Assembly: GCF_020740795.1 (NCBI RefSeq)
Contig: NC_067282.1
Location: 129,141,132-129,205,131 of the forward strand
Direction of reading: 5' to 3'
DNA from: Apus apus
Taxonomy: Eukaryota > Chordata > Aves > Apodiformes > Apodidae
DNA length: 64,000 nucleotides
Below, piece after piece: positions 23,818-37,692 of the stretch. A program made the position numbers and the translations under genes. The notes under the pieces are model-generated. The model saw only the letters and a list, made by a program, of their open reading frames with translations, ran no database searches and had not been told where the DNA came from. How positions within the stretch are numbered: the stretch's first letter is position 1; every line of letters starts with the position of its first letter.

Positions 23818-26800
23818 ATATAATCTAATTAAACCATGGCTCAGAAGGAAAAATATGTCCTTTCGGAATTTCAAGGGCAGGAACTCTATTTTTTTTATTT
23901 CTTTACTACATTTGAAAATCGCTTTAAATTTAATGTGTTTACATTGGTTCAAACTCCCACATTTTCACATTAGCTTTTACTTAAGAATCACTCAGAACGT
24001 ATTTTGTTCCAGTGTTCTATTTCAAGTCAGCTAAGTTGCTAAACAACCGGGGGGTACTGACTGTCATGTAGCTCAGCCCCTGCTGCAGGGAAAGCACGAT
24101 TCCCAACCTTACCAGCTCTCAGCCCTGCAAAGGATTCCGTTCTCCAAATGAGAGGATGCAAAAAGCAGCCCCACAGGACGCATCGCTTACTGCAGTCTTG
24201 GAAAGGGCTCACATGTCACACCCTGTAGCCTTGCTTGAATATAGACAGATGCTCAGTGTCCTCGGCTCCCACCAGCTTTACTCAAAGATGACAGTGTCTA
24301 CCACACAGGTCTCAGCTCCTTGTATTTTAAGACCACCTTATGTTCAAGTGGTGGAGGGGAGAGGAGGAGGGAGGGGAAAGGAAGAGTGTTACCTGGGTGA
24401 ATATACAGAAGAAAGAAAAAATTGAAACTGCAGTAGGTGACACATCACTAGGTACTGTTGCATTGCTTGAACAACTTTTCCCACCACAAGGATGTCTCAC
24501 ATGGCTCTGTTTCCAAAAAAACATCTGCAATAATTTTACTTCTGCCTTATACCCATAATATAGTTGCAGTTAAGGGTGAGGACATCTTAATTACTTCATG
24601 GTCACTAGCTGAAGAAAACACCAGGGAAAAAAAAAATATCAAATATTTTCTTATATACTTTTTTTTTTAAGTGAACATAAAGAGTCCTGCTTCCTATTCC
24701 TTTCATTACCACCCACATGTTAATCACAGCAGCTGCTGTTGGGGCAACTTGAATAAAGCAGATTTTTTTCATGAAGGTACCTCTGCTTGGTGAAATCCTC
24801 CTGAATTTCCTCCACCTCACTCCTTTAACATCAGCAACATCAGAAAAACGCAAGCGTGGAAAAATAAATTACAAATCCTGGGAATTTTAAGATAGTTCTT
24901 ATAATTGTTGCTCCATTCTGTAGTTGCCAAGCTTCTCTTTTTTATTCTTTCCTTTTTTTCAAGTGCCATCTTTTTCAGTTGCCAAAGTACAGCCATTATA
25001 TAATATAAACCAGATGTATTTCTGCTCTCTACCCAATCTCGCAGAAAACTACCTCCAAGAAAGCACTCAAAGCAAGAAAACTTAAGAAAAACTTATCCAT
25101 CCTCCCCCACCCACTTCTGCAAAGTGTGAAATCCAGCGCTTCATTATGTCCAGTTAATTACTACAGCCAAAAAAGCACGTGTGTATCATTTCCCTTTCAG
25201 ATGAAAAATATTATACATGATGAAACGTAGCACTTCTTTGGGGCTGCATTAAAGAAAAAAGGCATGGCTCCTGCACATTTTCAACTTGGCCTCCTTGCAC
25301 ATCCTGCCTATTTATAGTATCCAGCTAATGCTGGGGTTTATACAACTGAAGTTAACTGCAATATATTCAGAAGATGATTTTGTGTCTCAGGATTACTTAC
25401 CAGCATATCCCAGCTGGAACTACAACCTAAAGCTACAGCAGGCAGGGGCAATTTATCTTTGTCAGTAAGATGATGCTCAGCAGACTGGAGGCCAAAGAGC
25501 ATAAAAAAAAAAAAATTATGCACCCAAATGCTAAACCTTGGCATTACAGAACCAGCCACTTTATAAATTGAGGTCTGATTTTGAAGTGCCTCCAGTATCC
25601 CTCATATGTTTACACTGACCATTAAGGACTTGCTTTTTTTTTTTCTAATTTATATAAGTAAAAATTGCTATTATAGCAAATTTAAGCAACAGTTTTCTTG
25701 AAGACCTTTACAGAGATCATGTAAAAACTCTCCGTGCATTCTGTGATTCACAGACTATGGTTTGAAAGTCACTGCTGCAGACCATTGGATTTAACTCTGT
25801 AAAGCAGAAGGCAAGTTTTTTTGAGCTCTCAGCTTTGCAGGAAGATAAATCCAGAAAACTCCTATTTCTGAGACAAGCTACAGCAGTTTTGCTTTCTTCA
25901 GTGAAGGGAGATGGACTAAAAATCTTCAGGAGATTTTGGTTTGTCAGACAGTTCAATCCAAATGACTCCACTTGTCTCAGAGACCCTGCAGTAATAAGGA
26001 CTTTTCTGATATTTTCTGGTATACTTGTTGTCAAATGTCAGAGGAGAAGAAAAACAGTGCTGGAGCATCAGCCATTGTATGACTTTATGAAAGACTGTAC
26101 TTCTACATTCATGTATGTCTGCCCACTTGATGTTCTACATGGCATGTGTGCACACGTAAACAAACCCAAACTGGACAGCATTATGGGTAAGGAGGCACTC
26201 CAAGAACTCAGAATACTAGGAGACAGATTGCTCACACAAATATCATCGGTCTCTTTGCTCCCACATTACAGTCAGGGCTAGGATAACATGATCAGATGTT
26301 ACAGTTCTTACTTCTGCTACCTATTGTCTCTTCCTTTTCTCTGTTTCCCCTCATTCCTTTTCCTCTGCTGAAGCGAAACTCCAGCTCTTGTCTTTTCTCC
26401 TGATGTCAGCTGCCTTTCTTTCTCCTTGGCTGTTTCTTCTCCCACCATTTCAGTCACCATTCTTAACTCTCTCCTTCCATGTCCACAACCCAAGTCCTTT
26501 CAGCTCTCTTTCTCCTGAACCCTACCATCACCATCCACACTCCAGCTTCCGTCCTCTTTGGCCAGCTAATCCCAGACCTCACCTCATCCATGACAGCTTC
26601 CTTCACCTGTTTCCTGGCTCACCAAGTCTGTCTTCTGCATCCTGGCTCATAGTCACTTCTGTGATTCTCCAAGGTTTGCATTTCAGGCAGGTTACACTTT
26701 CCCCTCAGCAGCCACACCAGCTTCTCCTGCTGTCTACCTATCTGCCAACAAGAAAACCAACCAGAGCAGAGCGGGGACGCTTCCTCCTGGCTCTTGCTGT

Positions 26801-29800
26801 ACGTTGCCCTATCCCAGTGCCTTTTCCCAATCTTCTGGCTAAGCATGCATTGTGGGGAAATTTTGCCTTTGCCCTCATAACTTCCGAGCACAGGCCTGCT
26901 CAAACAGCAGAGGCTGCACTCCTGGGGGCACACAGTCTCTGCTGAGTGGTGGGGCATCTTCAGCTGTTTGTTTGGTAAGTGATGTGCATTCATAGCCCAG
27001 GAGTTGGACCATGCTCATTGATGAAGGCTTTTGTTGATAAAGGAGTCTTAATTCAATGAGCGATTTTTCAGAGGGTTACAATATGGTCAGGTGTTCTTTA
27101 AAGGGATAAACAACCATTCCTGATGCAGAGGATGTGCTTGCAAGTTTCCATTTTTCCCCCCTGAGCCACAAAGGTTCTAGGGGCTCTCAGAAGAAATTCC
27201 AGAATACCTCTAACATGGTGTTTCCCTTGTTCTGCATTTAAAAAGAGTATGACTATTTTGGCTGAAATTTTCCAAAAGACAGTTTAAAAATGTTCGGTTT
27301 GAGAGGTTAAAGATGAGTCAGAACTACAAAGAAATTATGCCAGGGTGTTACACTAGGAGGTGGTGGACTACCTCAGAAATGCACTAAGCCACTGTCCTGC
27401 CTCTCAGATCCAACTAACACAGTCAGAAGTGTTGTTACTGCCCAAGATCTCCAAGGGGAACATTTGGCACCCCACGGCTGCTCTGGTTTTAGAGTAGTCA
27501 CCATGTTTACTACAGAGCTTAAAAGCTTTTAAGAGACATCGAATGATGACAGCTCTTCACAGCAGCTACCCTGTGCTGGACCTCAATAACAGACCTTTTC
27601 AGGCTCTGTGCACTTGGCAGTGGTAGCTCACTAACAGTAGACTTCCACTCACAGAATTCGCTTCGTGGTCCTCTGTAAATACAGACATTCATTTGGCTTT
27701 CAAAACACACAGAAAAAGAGTCAATGTAGTTTACGCCTCTATTCTGAAATGACTCTATGCTCTCAAGGAAGGGATTTCAGGCACAGGAACTGTTTGGCTC
27801 AGTTTTAGGCATTCACCATCTCAACATGTGGACAGCACTATTCCCAGTACAATGCAACTCCAGTGCAGTAAGCATGCGTGTTCACTTAGGACTAAGTGCC
27901 GTTGATCTTCTGAGGCACCACAGAGAATTTGGCTCTCTTGCAGAAATTCAGAAAGTAGGGGAATTCTGGCTGTATTTAGTTACAGTCTTTGAGAGTTTAA
28001 AATATTTTGTTATTTGGTGATAATTTACTGCAGAGAAAAGGTGCTGGAATAGTTTCTCTGGAGTCTTTATTTAATTACAGAATAGACACAAGTAGAAGCA
28101 GCACAAACTTCCTTTTAAGGACCACACCAGGATACCTCCCATTATAAAACAGAAGCCATTAGCACGAGGAGTTGGGACATGTGAGTAATAAACTCATTAA
28201 AAAGTAGACATTTTGTGAGCTCTGCTGAAAGCTGGGTACATAGAGACAAAACATTATTGTCTGGCCTGCCCCTGCACCTGTCCTGGCTTTTGTTGGTTGG
28301 CTTTTGGGGTTTTTTTTCGTGGTTGGTTATCCCAGTTCTTTCACTCAGGCTATAAATACAGTCATCAGGTAGTAAGTCATAGGTTTCAGTATCCACCCAG
28401 AGAAAGGTGGCCACGCTTAGAGACAGTTTCTCATCACCCATCTACCACAATGCCCCTCTGGACATTGACTTCAGTGGAAGTTATGCACACAACTTCCTAC
28501 ACAATTATTTGAATATATACCCCCTAGAGTCCTCTGTTGTAATCAGTTTCCTGGACTCTTCTCCTCACAACTAAAATAATTTTTTCCTAAAGTTAATGTT
28601 AACTAATTTACTGTGGAAAATACCTATGATCTAACCGTCTCCATAGCCCTCCTCCTGAATGAGTTAGTGACCCAACAAAGTGGTTAGCAACGCATATGCC
28701 ATGGACTGTCCTTCTCCAAAAGCTGAATTCTCTTCTCTGACAATGCAGGTGAGCATCCTCTGCACCTTTCTGGATCCACTGCTACACTAGGACACACATT
28801 TAGACATGACAGAGCATGTTGAAGACCAATCTATGTATTGTGGACAAGCTTCTCCTAAGGAAAATTTCAGAAAATTTGAAGAGGTTTTTTTCCCGGTGGA
28901 ACTGAAAGGCAAGCTCTAAGCATGCACTAATGCATGAAAATCCTTCATTAACAGCAAGATATTGGAACTGTCTTTCTGCCATGACTGTGCATGTTAAAGC
29001 ATGTTAGAAGCAGGATGGATACGTGTGGATTAGTGCCACTAGAACTACATTTTGTAACACTTGGATCACTCAAACAGAGAACTAGGGCAAGACAAAAGGA
29101 AGAAATACCCCACTTTGTAACCTGAGTTTTCTAGTATGTATCCAAATTTTCTGTTTTGTCGCTCACACTAGAGGAGTGAAGAAGACCTGCTCTCAATTTT
29201 TCACACTGTTAGGCACTTCACTGTTTTTTCAGAAATTGATTCTGCTGACCCTCGCCCTCTTTCACCCTCCAGTAGCTGAAAAGATGTGTAAACACACTGA
29301 CACATCGGAGTAAATCGCTGGAGTAGAGCTAAGCTCTGGTCCAAATAAGACCAATTATTTTTCCCAATAAGAGGAAAAAGTGCTTGGATACCACCTTGCC
29401 AGTGGTTCAGTCCTGCAGCTAGATCAGCCCTCAGTGTGAAATGTGAGCTGCCCAGTGGCTCCTATCTGTCAGGCTGGGGCTCCTAGAAGTGGGGACCCAT
29501 CAAGATGGGAACTGGGGGGAATAATAACCGATCTATCAGTCAGGCTTTTAGGCTAGTCTGCTTTTGCAATTCTCAAACAGAACAGGGAAGATTTAGTGCT
29601 TTGCTGTACCCACTTGAAATGCCTACAGTTTTCAATGCCAGCAGGCAAGAAGTGTCTGTAAATAGATTCTGTTCCTTTCTACCTTTTTCATCACTCCAGT
29701 TCCTGTTCCAATAATAACCAAGAGAGATTTACCAGGAAAGCACACAGACTTAATAAATTTTTTGTAAGACAAAATGGGCTTATCAGGCTTTTGAGGCTAA

Positions 29801-32517
29801 TGATGAGTCTTCTCATTGTGTAGTGATGACATTTTACTCACACATATGATATCACAAGAGATGAAGGACAAGCCTCCCTGTAACTCACTAACTACAGTGA
29901 AAAGTTAGCTTAAGCCTACCTTGGGTCGACAGGCTTGCTTTAGAGCCTCAAGAAGATCTCATACACCAATATGAGTCCCCCATGGTTGCTCACAGTCAGT
30001 AAATAAGCAAGGATTGCACAGGCTCTTTGCAACAACACAGAGGGGTTGTTCACACAGGCAAGTGCTAGGTCTTGCAAGCACTGATCACAGAGAGGCCCTA
30101 CATGTTTGCTGGACTTGCAATCTATCCATCACACACAGCAAAATGTGATGATGTACAGCCTTTACAAAGCCAATGTATTCCCGGGAAGAACAGGGGCAAA
30201 GCTACCAGCAGTGGCTGAGAAGGTCTGAAGGCTCATCTCTCAGTACAACTGGAAGCACAGGACAGGATTACTGACAATGGCTTGGGTGACAGTCAGTTCC
30301 AAATGATATGCTGTGGGGAACTGGCATCAGTGTAAAAACATGACAAAAACTTCAGAGTTTTTTTGAGGCTGTATGTTAAAAGGCCTCTTTTCAAGTAGCC
30401 TAGCTGTTGTGCAATGGCTTCAGGAAGTTCCTCACAGGACAGAGTAGGTTTGTTTATATTTGAAACACCAGATCATGAAATAAGATACAGAAAATGCTAT
30501 CTATGCTAATGAAATGCAGCTGACATCCACTTTTTTAACATTGCACTTACTCTCATGTCGGGACTCCATAGGGCTAAGCAGATCCAGAGCTCTCCGCTTT
30601 GCTCAGCTTCAGAGGCTCACTATTGGCAGGAGAAGCAAAACTTTCAATAAATATATCACAATCACTATTACTGTATTTGAGTTATTCAGATAATGATGAC
30701 ATGGGGTAAATACTTGGAGGTAAGAGCAGCTCTAACAACAGATGATCTGTCATTTATATTTAAACCATTTAAGAGACATTTTTATCAGACAAAGATTGAC
30801 CCGCTGGGACCATTAATAATTACACTTATTAAAAAAGCCAGCAGCCAGAGACCAGCACAGACAGACATAACAAGAGTTAGTCTCACAGTCCAAGATCACC
30901 AGTAAATTTAGAACATACTTACATGAACTATGTGCTGTGCATGTTACCGTTTAGTATTGTAGTTAGAACACATGCATGCCTAATGAATAAAACCTACAAG
31001 GATCTAATAAAAATTCTCTGAAAAAAAAGACTTCAGGAAAATGTGTGGCTCATCCTAGGTTATTTTAGCACATTAAGAGGAAAGAGAGCACTTGGGGAAG
31101 TCGCCTGAAGCTGGGAAAGGGCAGTCCACTATGGGGTCTATTTTGTCAGAGCCTAGGTAGAATTATAGGGAGCAATCTACAGTTGGATATATGACATCTG
31201 TTAGGTCTTGTGAAAGGAATGCTTGTTGGGGTACACTGTAAACACCCTGCAGAGCTTTGGTGGGTGTTAGTCGTGCTGCAGGCTGCGCTCATCCGCTCAT
31301 CATCCGCCTCATGTGCACAGGCGGACACAGCTTGTCTGAGGGCAGGCTCTGCATCCAACTGGAAAAACAGTATCAGTAGCTAGCACACAATCCAGAGGTT
31401 GATCTCACACTGGATTCTTGGGTGTCATCCTGCATTTCACCAATATTTTCCTTTCTGCCACTAGACTGGGCTAGCAAGGATGAGGAAGATTTGACAGCAG
31501 ATGAGATGCATAGCTACCTCAGAACTGAAGTGAACACAGCAGGCACTTCCAAGCAACAAAACTTATGTGTAAATTTACCCTGATACTGTTTTCAACTATA
31601 GGCTAAAGAACTTGTTCATGGTCATTTTCTTTGACACACAAACTTCTGCTTTTTTTTTTGTTGGGCTTGGGCACGTGGAGGGCAGGATGCTCCAGGGCTA
31701 CATTCAACTGCCTTTAATCAGGCAAAACTTCCATTGAGTCCACTGGTACTTTTGCATGCATAAAAATACTTCTAAGGGCCCCTCGGAGTTTGAAAGTATT
31801 GGACTCATTTTCAACACAATTCTAGTCTATAACGATCTGTCTCTTCTTTGCGTACAGAGGTGTCTTAGTCCTAGCCCCTGGTGCCCTCCCCTTTCATTCC
31901 TGTCCTCCAGGACTGTCCCATCAGCCGCCTTTAAGAGTACAGATTTATATGCTGTACATACAAGGTGAGCAGGCTTATAGCTTCAGAGCTTCTGGCACAG
32001 GGTACAAAGTAATAGCAACAAAAACACTGACATATGCAGCTGTTTCTTTAAATAAGGGAAGGCCAAGCAAGGTGACTGCTGCCAGCCAAGCCTGAATGTA
32101 TAAAGAGAACCACTTCCAGAAAGAGGGCTCACAAAGTTATTGAAAGTGGGACCACCTCAGAGATGTAGTTAGTCCCTTCCCCTCCCCCAGTCTTGCCTGA
32201 CCTGCTTCAAACTTGAGCAAATCAGTTTTTCCAAGCCTCTCACCCCCTCCCTCCCCTTGAGCAGTCTGATTTTTCTATGTGAACATTCTGGCAGATCTCA
32301 GAACAGTTTTACTCATTCATTTAATAGTCACAAATAATAGTTCTGTTTCACCAGCTAATTATTTCACCAGTCTCACAGATGCATGCCTCTCCTGCACGTT
32401 CAGCAAGGAGGAACCCAGTGCCCACACAAGCAACAGTAACACTCTGATAAAAAACCCAATCCATTCTGATTTCTTCCCTTCAACAGGTTTTGCTCTGTGG
32501 ATGTTCAAAAGAAAAGG

Positions 32518-32544
32518 AAAAAAAAAAAAAAAAGGAAAAAAAAA
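32518..32544. repeat. A-rich simple tract
   Basis: Near-continuous A-run broken by GG. No retroposon body recognised upstream. Confidence 0.85.
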
Positions 32545-32672
32545 TGAGTCCGATTTCTTTAGGACACAGCATGCAGGACATAAACGAAGAGAACCACTGG
32601 AGGTCACTGTGACAGAAAAGGAGAATGAGTCAGATGAAAGCAGGACCTCCAATGCACCAGCCACCCATTTGA

Positions 32673-32689
32673 GGTGGTGGTGGTGGTGG
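32673..32689. repeat. (GGT)n tract
   Basis: Five to six GGT/TGG units. Confidence 0.85.
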
Positions 32690-35282
32690 CGGCAGGGGCT
32701 GAAAGGGAGAGAAGAGACTGCATCTCCAGTCTGACTTTACTGGAACTTGGAGGCACTGGCTGCAGAAGCAAGGCAGGAGACGAGGCTCGTGTCCACATCA
32801 AAAGCTTGAATTCTGACCAAGTTTCCCTCCAAAGAATCTCAAACTTTTATCTCCTGTATGTGTTTACCGTCTTCAAGATGACTGTGAAGTGTCCTCCCCT
32901 GTTCAGAGCCTCCCAGCTCTGCGCCGCGCTGAATAGGAGCTTTTGTACAAAACCAAGTTACGTTCTATCCTACATATATAATGCCATTTTGCTTTCAGAA
33001 ACACTCTTTTTTCCTAGCACTGAGGGAACTTTAACCCAAGGCTGTGGGTGCTTTGCCTCTGCCCCGGCTGGCAGCATGGCTTTTGCACCCCAGCCCTGTA
33101 CACAGCGCATGGGACTCATTCCTCAAAGGAGAATCACACATCGGCTGCAGCGCTGCCGGCTCTCCAGCCTATTTCCAAGAACTACATGGATTGCAATCCT
33201 TATTCAGTTTATTAATGTGTGTGTAGGAGGGAGGGAAGGAAGCCCGGTGTGGGCGAGGGGGGACAAGGCAAGAAACGTTGCGCCTTTCAAATGCAGGGGG
33301 TCATTTTCTGCTTTTTCCAGCCTTCCCCCCCACCAGCCGTGAAACCCCCTGTTTCCCCAGCCATGCCTGCTGCCTCTGTGACAGAGGTATGCACAGCAAT
33401 CAGCACTTGCAGGGGCTGAAATCACTTGGCTGGACCCAGAGGAGAAGAGGTTTGCGAGTTCATTTGGAGTAAGAATGCAAAAAGCTAGACCAGCTTTATT
33501 TTTTGCCCTTTAGAGGCCCTCTGTTTAGCCTGCAGCTTCCTTTCCACCCCACAGCCTTTCTCTCAGACCGATTTCTGCCGCGCCCTTAATCCCCTGTAGC
33601 CCTCCACGAGTTCCTTTTAACTTCACATTCATCACAGGATAGGGTATAAATGCAGAGGAAAAGTGAATATTTGCTATCAAATAAAAGAAGGAAAATGAAG
33701 ATGTAGACTCTGCACCTTCCAAATTACGTCCTTCAAGAGCAGCTTTCCTTTCTGCTTTGCTTTTTGTGTATGTCTGCATTTCACTAATAACTATGCATAC
33801 ATGCATATGCACGTACGAGTGTGTGTGGGAGTGAGAGTCAGAGAGCATATAAAGGGTATTTGGGGATTCTTTGGTTTTGGACTCTCACACACAGTTGGGG
33901 GAGGCAAGTTATAAACATATAGGTAGATCCAAGAATGAATACTTTAATATTTGCAGATCTTGATGGCTGCCAAATGCTAGCATTTCAGGGATGCATATTC
34001 ACATGCAGCTGGCGACACACATTGGAAGGTACCCAACATTTTGCCAGTTAGGTTCCAGACTCAAAATATCTCAGCAGACCCATATGTGTATCTTAACACG
34101 GAGTGGGGAATGTTTTCCCTTATTCTCCACGCGAATTAAATAATAAGTAAGCAAAATGGTTTGCTGAGAATAGGAGAATGGAAACAAATCCTTTACTAGA
34201 AATCCTGGCCTTTTAGAAAGAGCAAGTTATCCTTCACAGGGCCTCCAAGTCAACCTGTTAGCTCCCTAATCTGGAGAAAGACACCAAAGCTCAATAGGCT
34301 CAATAAAAATCAGCCCACAGTCATCCCCCTTTGGGATGCCTCACCTTCATGATACTTTCTAGGCATTTGTGCTAAATGGTTCATTGAAGCTGGACTTTTT
34401 ATTTAATTTAATTTTCTTCAGGCTATCACACAGCTCCAACATTCCCCAGCTTGTTTACTGCTGGCCTACCCGGGTGCCAGTTTTATTTAATTTGTTTTTC
34501 CAGTGGCAGCAACAATCTGTGTGGAAAGCATAAACAGAGGGAAAGAATCTGGAATCAGCAAATGGTGTGCACAGCTGCACACCATAATTTCTGCTAGTGA
34601 AAGTTTTAATTCAGTTCATCAGAAGAAGAGCAGAAGAGTTGGAGGCAAAGAAGAGGTGGAGTAGTGGAAGAAATACAGCAAGAGGAAATGGTAAATTCCA
34701 AGGCAGCTGGAGAATCTTGGAGTCATTAGAATTAAGGTCCAACAGGTTACAATTTCTCCAAAAGAGAAGTCAAAACCAGAAACCAGCCAACAGGTCTTCA
34801 GGAGGGATTGCTCAAAGATGTGATTCCTAAATACATTGGAATGGAAACAGGAGAATTACATTCTGCCTTCATTTCTCTGGCAGATAAGGACATTCCACCA
34901 AGACACAAAATAAGGGGGAAAAAAATTTGCAAGAGGAAGAAAAGTACAGGAGCCCAAAAAAGGAAGTAAATAAATTTAAAAATCAGAAGTTAAGAAGCAT
35001 TACTATTGGAGGTGAAATGCCCAAAATTGTATTTCAACCCCCTCTTTAATAAGAATATGACAGGGAAATGGTAAAGTTGGAAACCACAAGAAAAATCAAG
35101 TCTGAATATAGAAGTGACAAGAACATACCCATCACCTCTTCCTTGAAGGCATCACACAGTGGCCATTATTAGTAGTAGAAGCAAGTTAGCTTGTGAACTG
35201 ATTGAATTGCTAATATCAATACTTTGAAATAAGAGAGGCAATGGGAAAAAGTATAAAATTAAAGGTGCTATTTAAACAAAGA

Positions 35283-35524
35283 GGAAGGAAGGAAGGAAGG
35301 AAGGAAGGAAGGAAGGAAGGAAGGAAGGAAGGAAGGAAGGAAGGAAGGAAGGAAGGAAGGAAGGAAGGAAGGAAGGAAGGAAGGAAGGAAGGAAGGAAGG
35401 AAGGAAGGAAGGAAGGAAGGAAGGAAGGAAGGAAGGAAGGAAGGAAGGAAGGAAGGAAGGAAGGAAGGAAGGAAGGAAGGAAGGAAGGAAGGAAGGAAGG
35501 AAGGAAGGAAGGAAGGAAGGAAGG
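35283..35524. repeat. (GGAA)n microsatellite, about 60 units
   Basis: An apparently uninterrupted tetranucleotide array of about 242 bp. It produces long false open frames with Lys-Glu-Gly-Arg repeats on + and Leu-Pro-Ser-Phe repeats on -. The pure purine strand and the ETS-type GGAA core are notable features of such arrays. Confidence 0.98.
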
Positions 35525-37690
35525 GGACAATGATGACTGTTGCTTTTATTGTTAAGACTGAGCCCAACAGAGTAATTTAATGCTCTGTGAGCTTGTATGA
35601 TTCCTCCCCTTACACCACCCCCAGCAGATCTATTTCACAGGCTTTCATTTGACCACCCATCTTGTAATTTTTGTAATGTATGTGTTTGAGAGAGCTCAGG
35701 GAGGCTTCTATCATGCTTTGGGCTCCATTTGAGTGCCCAGTACATCTAACCCTTGTTTCGTGTCACTGCTTCCAGATGAGGAGTTCAAAACAAAAGCTGT
35801 TAAGCCAAGCTGGAGATGACACAGGTGGAAACCTTCAGAGTTACCACTAGGAGCCATGTTTCATGTTTCTTTGTGAGAGAATGCACTTCTCCTGGGTTCG
35901 AGGAACCAACAATGGCAGCAGTCCTGCTCATCTCCTGCTGGGTCTTGAAACAGCCCTGGTTTCTGGATGGGCCTCCCCTTCCTCACAGCCTTTGCTTTCC
36001 TGTGGCTGATAAACTGCTGAGAGTTCACCACTCCTTTCTCTTACCTGGTGAGCATTTCTTAGCAGTTAGCAGAAGCCGTGGAGAAGAGAGGAGAGAAGGC
36101 AACGTCCCACAGCTACAGCCTCCCAGTACCACAGAGGCGAGAAGGCCTTCACTTCCCACCTTATTCCTTTCCAGATAACAGCTGCAAATGGCCTTGTCAG
36201 GCTCAGAGTATCATCCAGATAGGGCTCCTTGGCAGCCATGAAGTGCTTGACTGACTGCAGATATCAACAAATTGCTCGTTTTGGTGATGGCAGTAGTGCA
36301 GAAGCGCCGGGCGCTTGTGCTGCTTGTGCTGCTTGTGCTCCACTGCTAACTGCTGTCTGTGGGAGCAGCCAGAGACCTCGGCTTAACCTCGGCCTGGGGC
36401 AGGTATCATGAAGTTCCCATTCCTATTTTAAAGTCTGCCTCCTCCCCTGTGTGACCTTGCTCAGCCGAAACAGAAACAACCCAGATACAACATTCAGCAC
36501 ACAATACTCGACAGAGGAGCCCAGGAGTGGGGACGCGGTTACACACCCACTTTAATTAGACACAGGTTTGTCCTGCTCCTGAGGAACAGTCCTGCCTGTA
36601 CTCGTCCCCCTTCCACTGCCAGAGTTTATTCAGCCACGTGGCAGAAAGATCAGGCTGAAGAAGAGTGCGAGGGCCAGCACGGGAGGGGCAGAAAAAAGCA
36701 GTACCCGAGAGCGTGATGGAGGGGAGGAAGGCAGAGATAGCTCCTTTGGCTGCCTAGATTTATGCCAAATTAAAGGGACCATTCAATAACTGGGTGAGAT
36801 CTCAAAACCTATGGTTGTTGAATTTGTTCGTGAACTGACATATTTCCAAGCTTTTTACAAATACTGACAGCCCTTCCAGTTTTCTTTTAATCCACCACTG
36901 ACTGAAGACTTCTCCCTTTTAGCAGCGATTGACATTCATATTCATGTATTTAAAAGAAAGAATGTTAGTATACTTGTGCATAAATACCCGAGTACCAGAT
37001 GTGCAAAAAGAACTCTTAAACCCACAAATAAATATAGTAAATATAAAAAGAAAGCCTTTCAAGTAAACAATATCTCTTAGTCTTTTATTATTGTGTCCTT
37101 TAAAGGAGCTACAAATTACCTGAATGCAGTGAAAACTGTATCTGAGTTTTAGCAAAGATTTCAAGGTCTCGCTATTGAACTCTACTAATTTATTTGAAAA
37201 TTGACTTGAACTTCTATCCTGTCAGACTGGAAGCTGGCTGGGAGACCATAAACAAAAGAGTAATAAGAAAGACTGCATTTTTGTCACAGCTGTCATGTGA
37301 GTCATGGATTTTCATGTGCTTTCACAGCATCCGTGACTTTTGATATTTAGGGATTTTGCATGTGGGCTGGTAAACGTGATGGTTAAAGAGCTGAACCAAT
37401 TTCTCTGAAAACCTTGAGTTCTGCCAAGTTAAACCCTAGACTGCACGGGAGGCTAATAGAGGGCAGGAGCTCAGCAACAACACTGTGGTTACACAAAGGA
37501 TCAGACCAGTGAATTCTCACTGAGAGTTTTAATTCCTCCAGGGATAGAGAGATTTCTCTTTCCCCACAACATTTGCAGTCAGGTTGAATTTGCAAAGGCC
37601 AGCCCTGGCAAAAGAATGACTGAAGTTAAATGGTTTCTCACAGCAAAACATAGCATATTAGTTAGGAAAAGACAAGGAAAAGACAAGAGA
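35525..37690. other. Intergenic DNA between the two purine satellites
   Basis: No exon recognised. It contains three perfect copies of the 9-mer GCTTGTGCT (36313-36339). A weak tRNA-SINE-like stretch near 37375-37440 was not accepted. The open frame at 35816-36178 shows no known domain. Confidence 0.5.
36313..36339. repeat. Three tandem GCTTGTGCT 9-mers
   Basis: Three perfect copies of a 9-bp unit in a GC-richer patch. Confidence 0.85.
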
Positions 37691-37692
37691 AA

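Larger units (their letters stand above)
13303..23840 (+). other. PTHLH: PTHLH transcription unit (coding part and 3' end)
   Basis: Three exons are visible: 13303-13425, 18940-19356 (or to beyond 19360 if the donor is not used), and 23331 to about 23840. Introns 1 and 2 are about 5.5 and 4.0 kb. Splice sites are CT/GTGAGT at 13426, CTGTAG at 18939, AAG/GTAATT at 19357 and TTTGCAG at 23330. The codon split between exons 1 and 2 is CT+C (Leu34), just before the Lys-Arg processing site. This matches the known PTHLH structure, in which the prepro region and the mature hormone lie on separate exons. The left boundary at 13303 is the acceptor; upstream untranslated exons are unresolved. Confidence 0.9.
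23341..23840 (+). other. PTHLH: PTHLH 3' UTR, AU-rich
   Basis: AT-rich sequence after the TGA, with several ATTTA-containing words (for example near 23415, 23578 and 23600). Such elements are known to make PTHLH mRNA short-lived. C-runs and T-runs occur near 23460 and 23513-23540. The end is set by the poly(A) signal at 23812. Open frames here on either strand are not genes. Confidence 0.75.
23841..35282. other. Intergenic DNA downstream of PTHLH
   Basis: About 11.4 kb with no recognised exon. The longest open frames (25835-26281, 26388-26945, 32279-32734, 32674-33342) have no recognisable domain, are often pyrimidine-rich or cross simple repeats, and have no convincing splice context. A short A-rich tract (about 32518-32544) and a (GGT)n tract (32673-32689) are present. 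The region around 33.0-33.3 kb is mildly GC-rich but has few CpGs. Confidence 0.55.

Noticed and set aside
25835..26281. 148-codon open frame
   Set aside because: Not low-complexity, but I recognise no domain, it has no strong start context or splice sites, and an overlapping frame exists on the other strand. Left as uncharacterised intergenic sequence.
26388..26945. 185-codon open frame
   Set aside because: Strongly C/T-rich sequence giving Pro/Ser/Leu-rich translation; no domain.
32674..33342. 222-codon open frame
   Set aside because: Begins inside a GGT repeat, has no recognisable domain, and lacks CpG-island or splice support.
35216..35567. Open frames of about 100 codons on both strands
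   Set aside because: They arise from the (GGAA)n array only.
37375..37440. Possible third tRNA-SINE (GTGATGGTTAAAGAGC start)
   Set aside because: The A-box-like word is reasonable, but no B-box-like word lies at the right distance and the rest does not align by eye.
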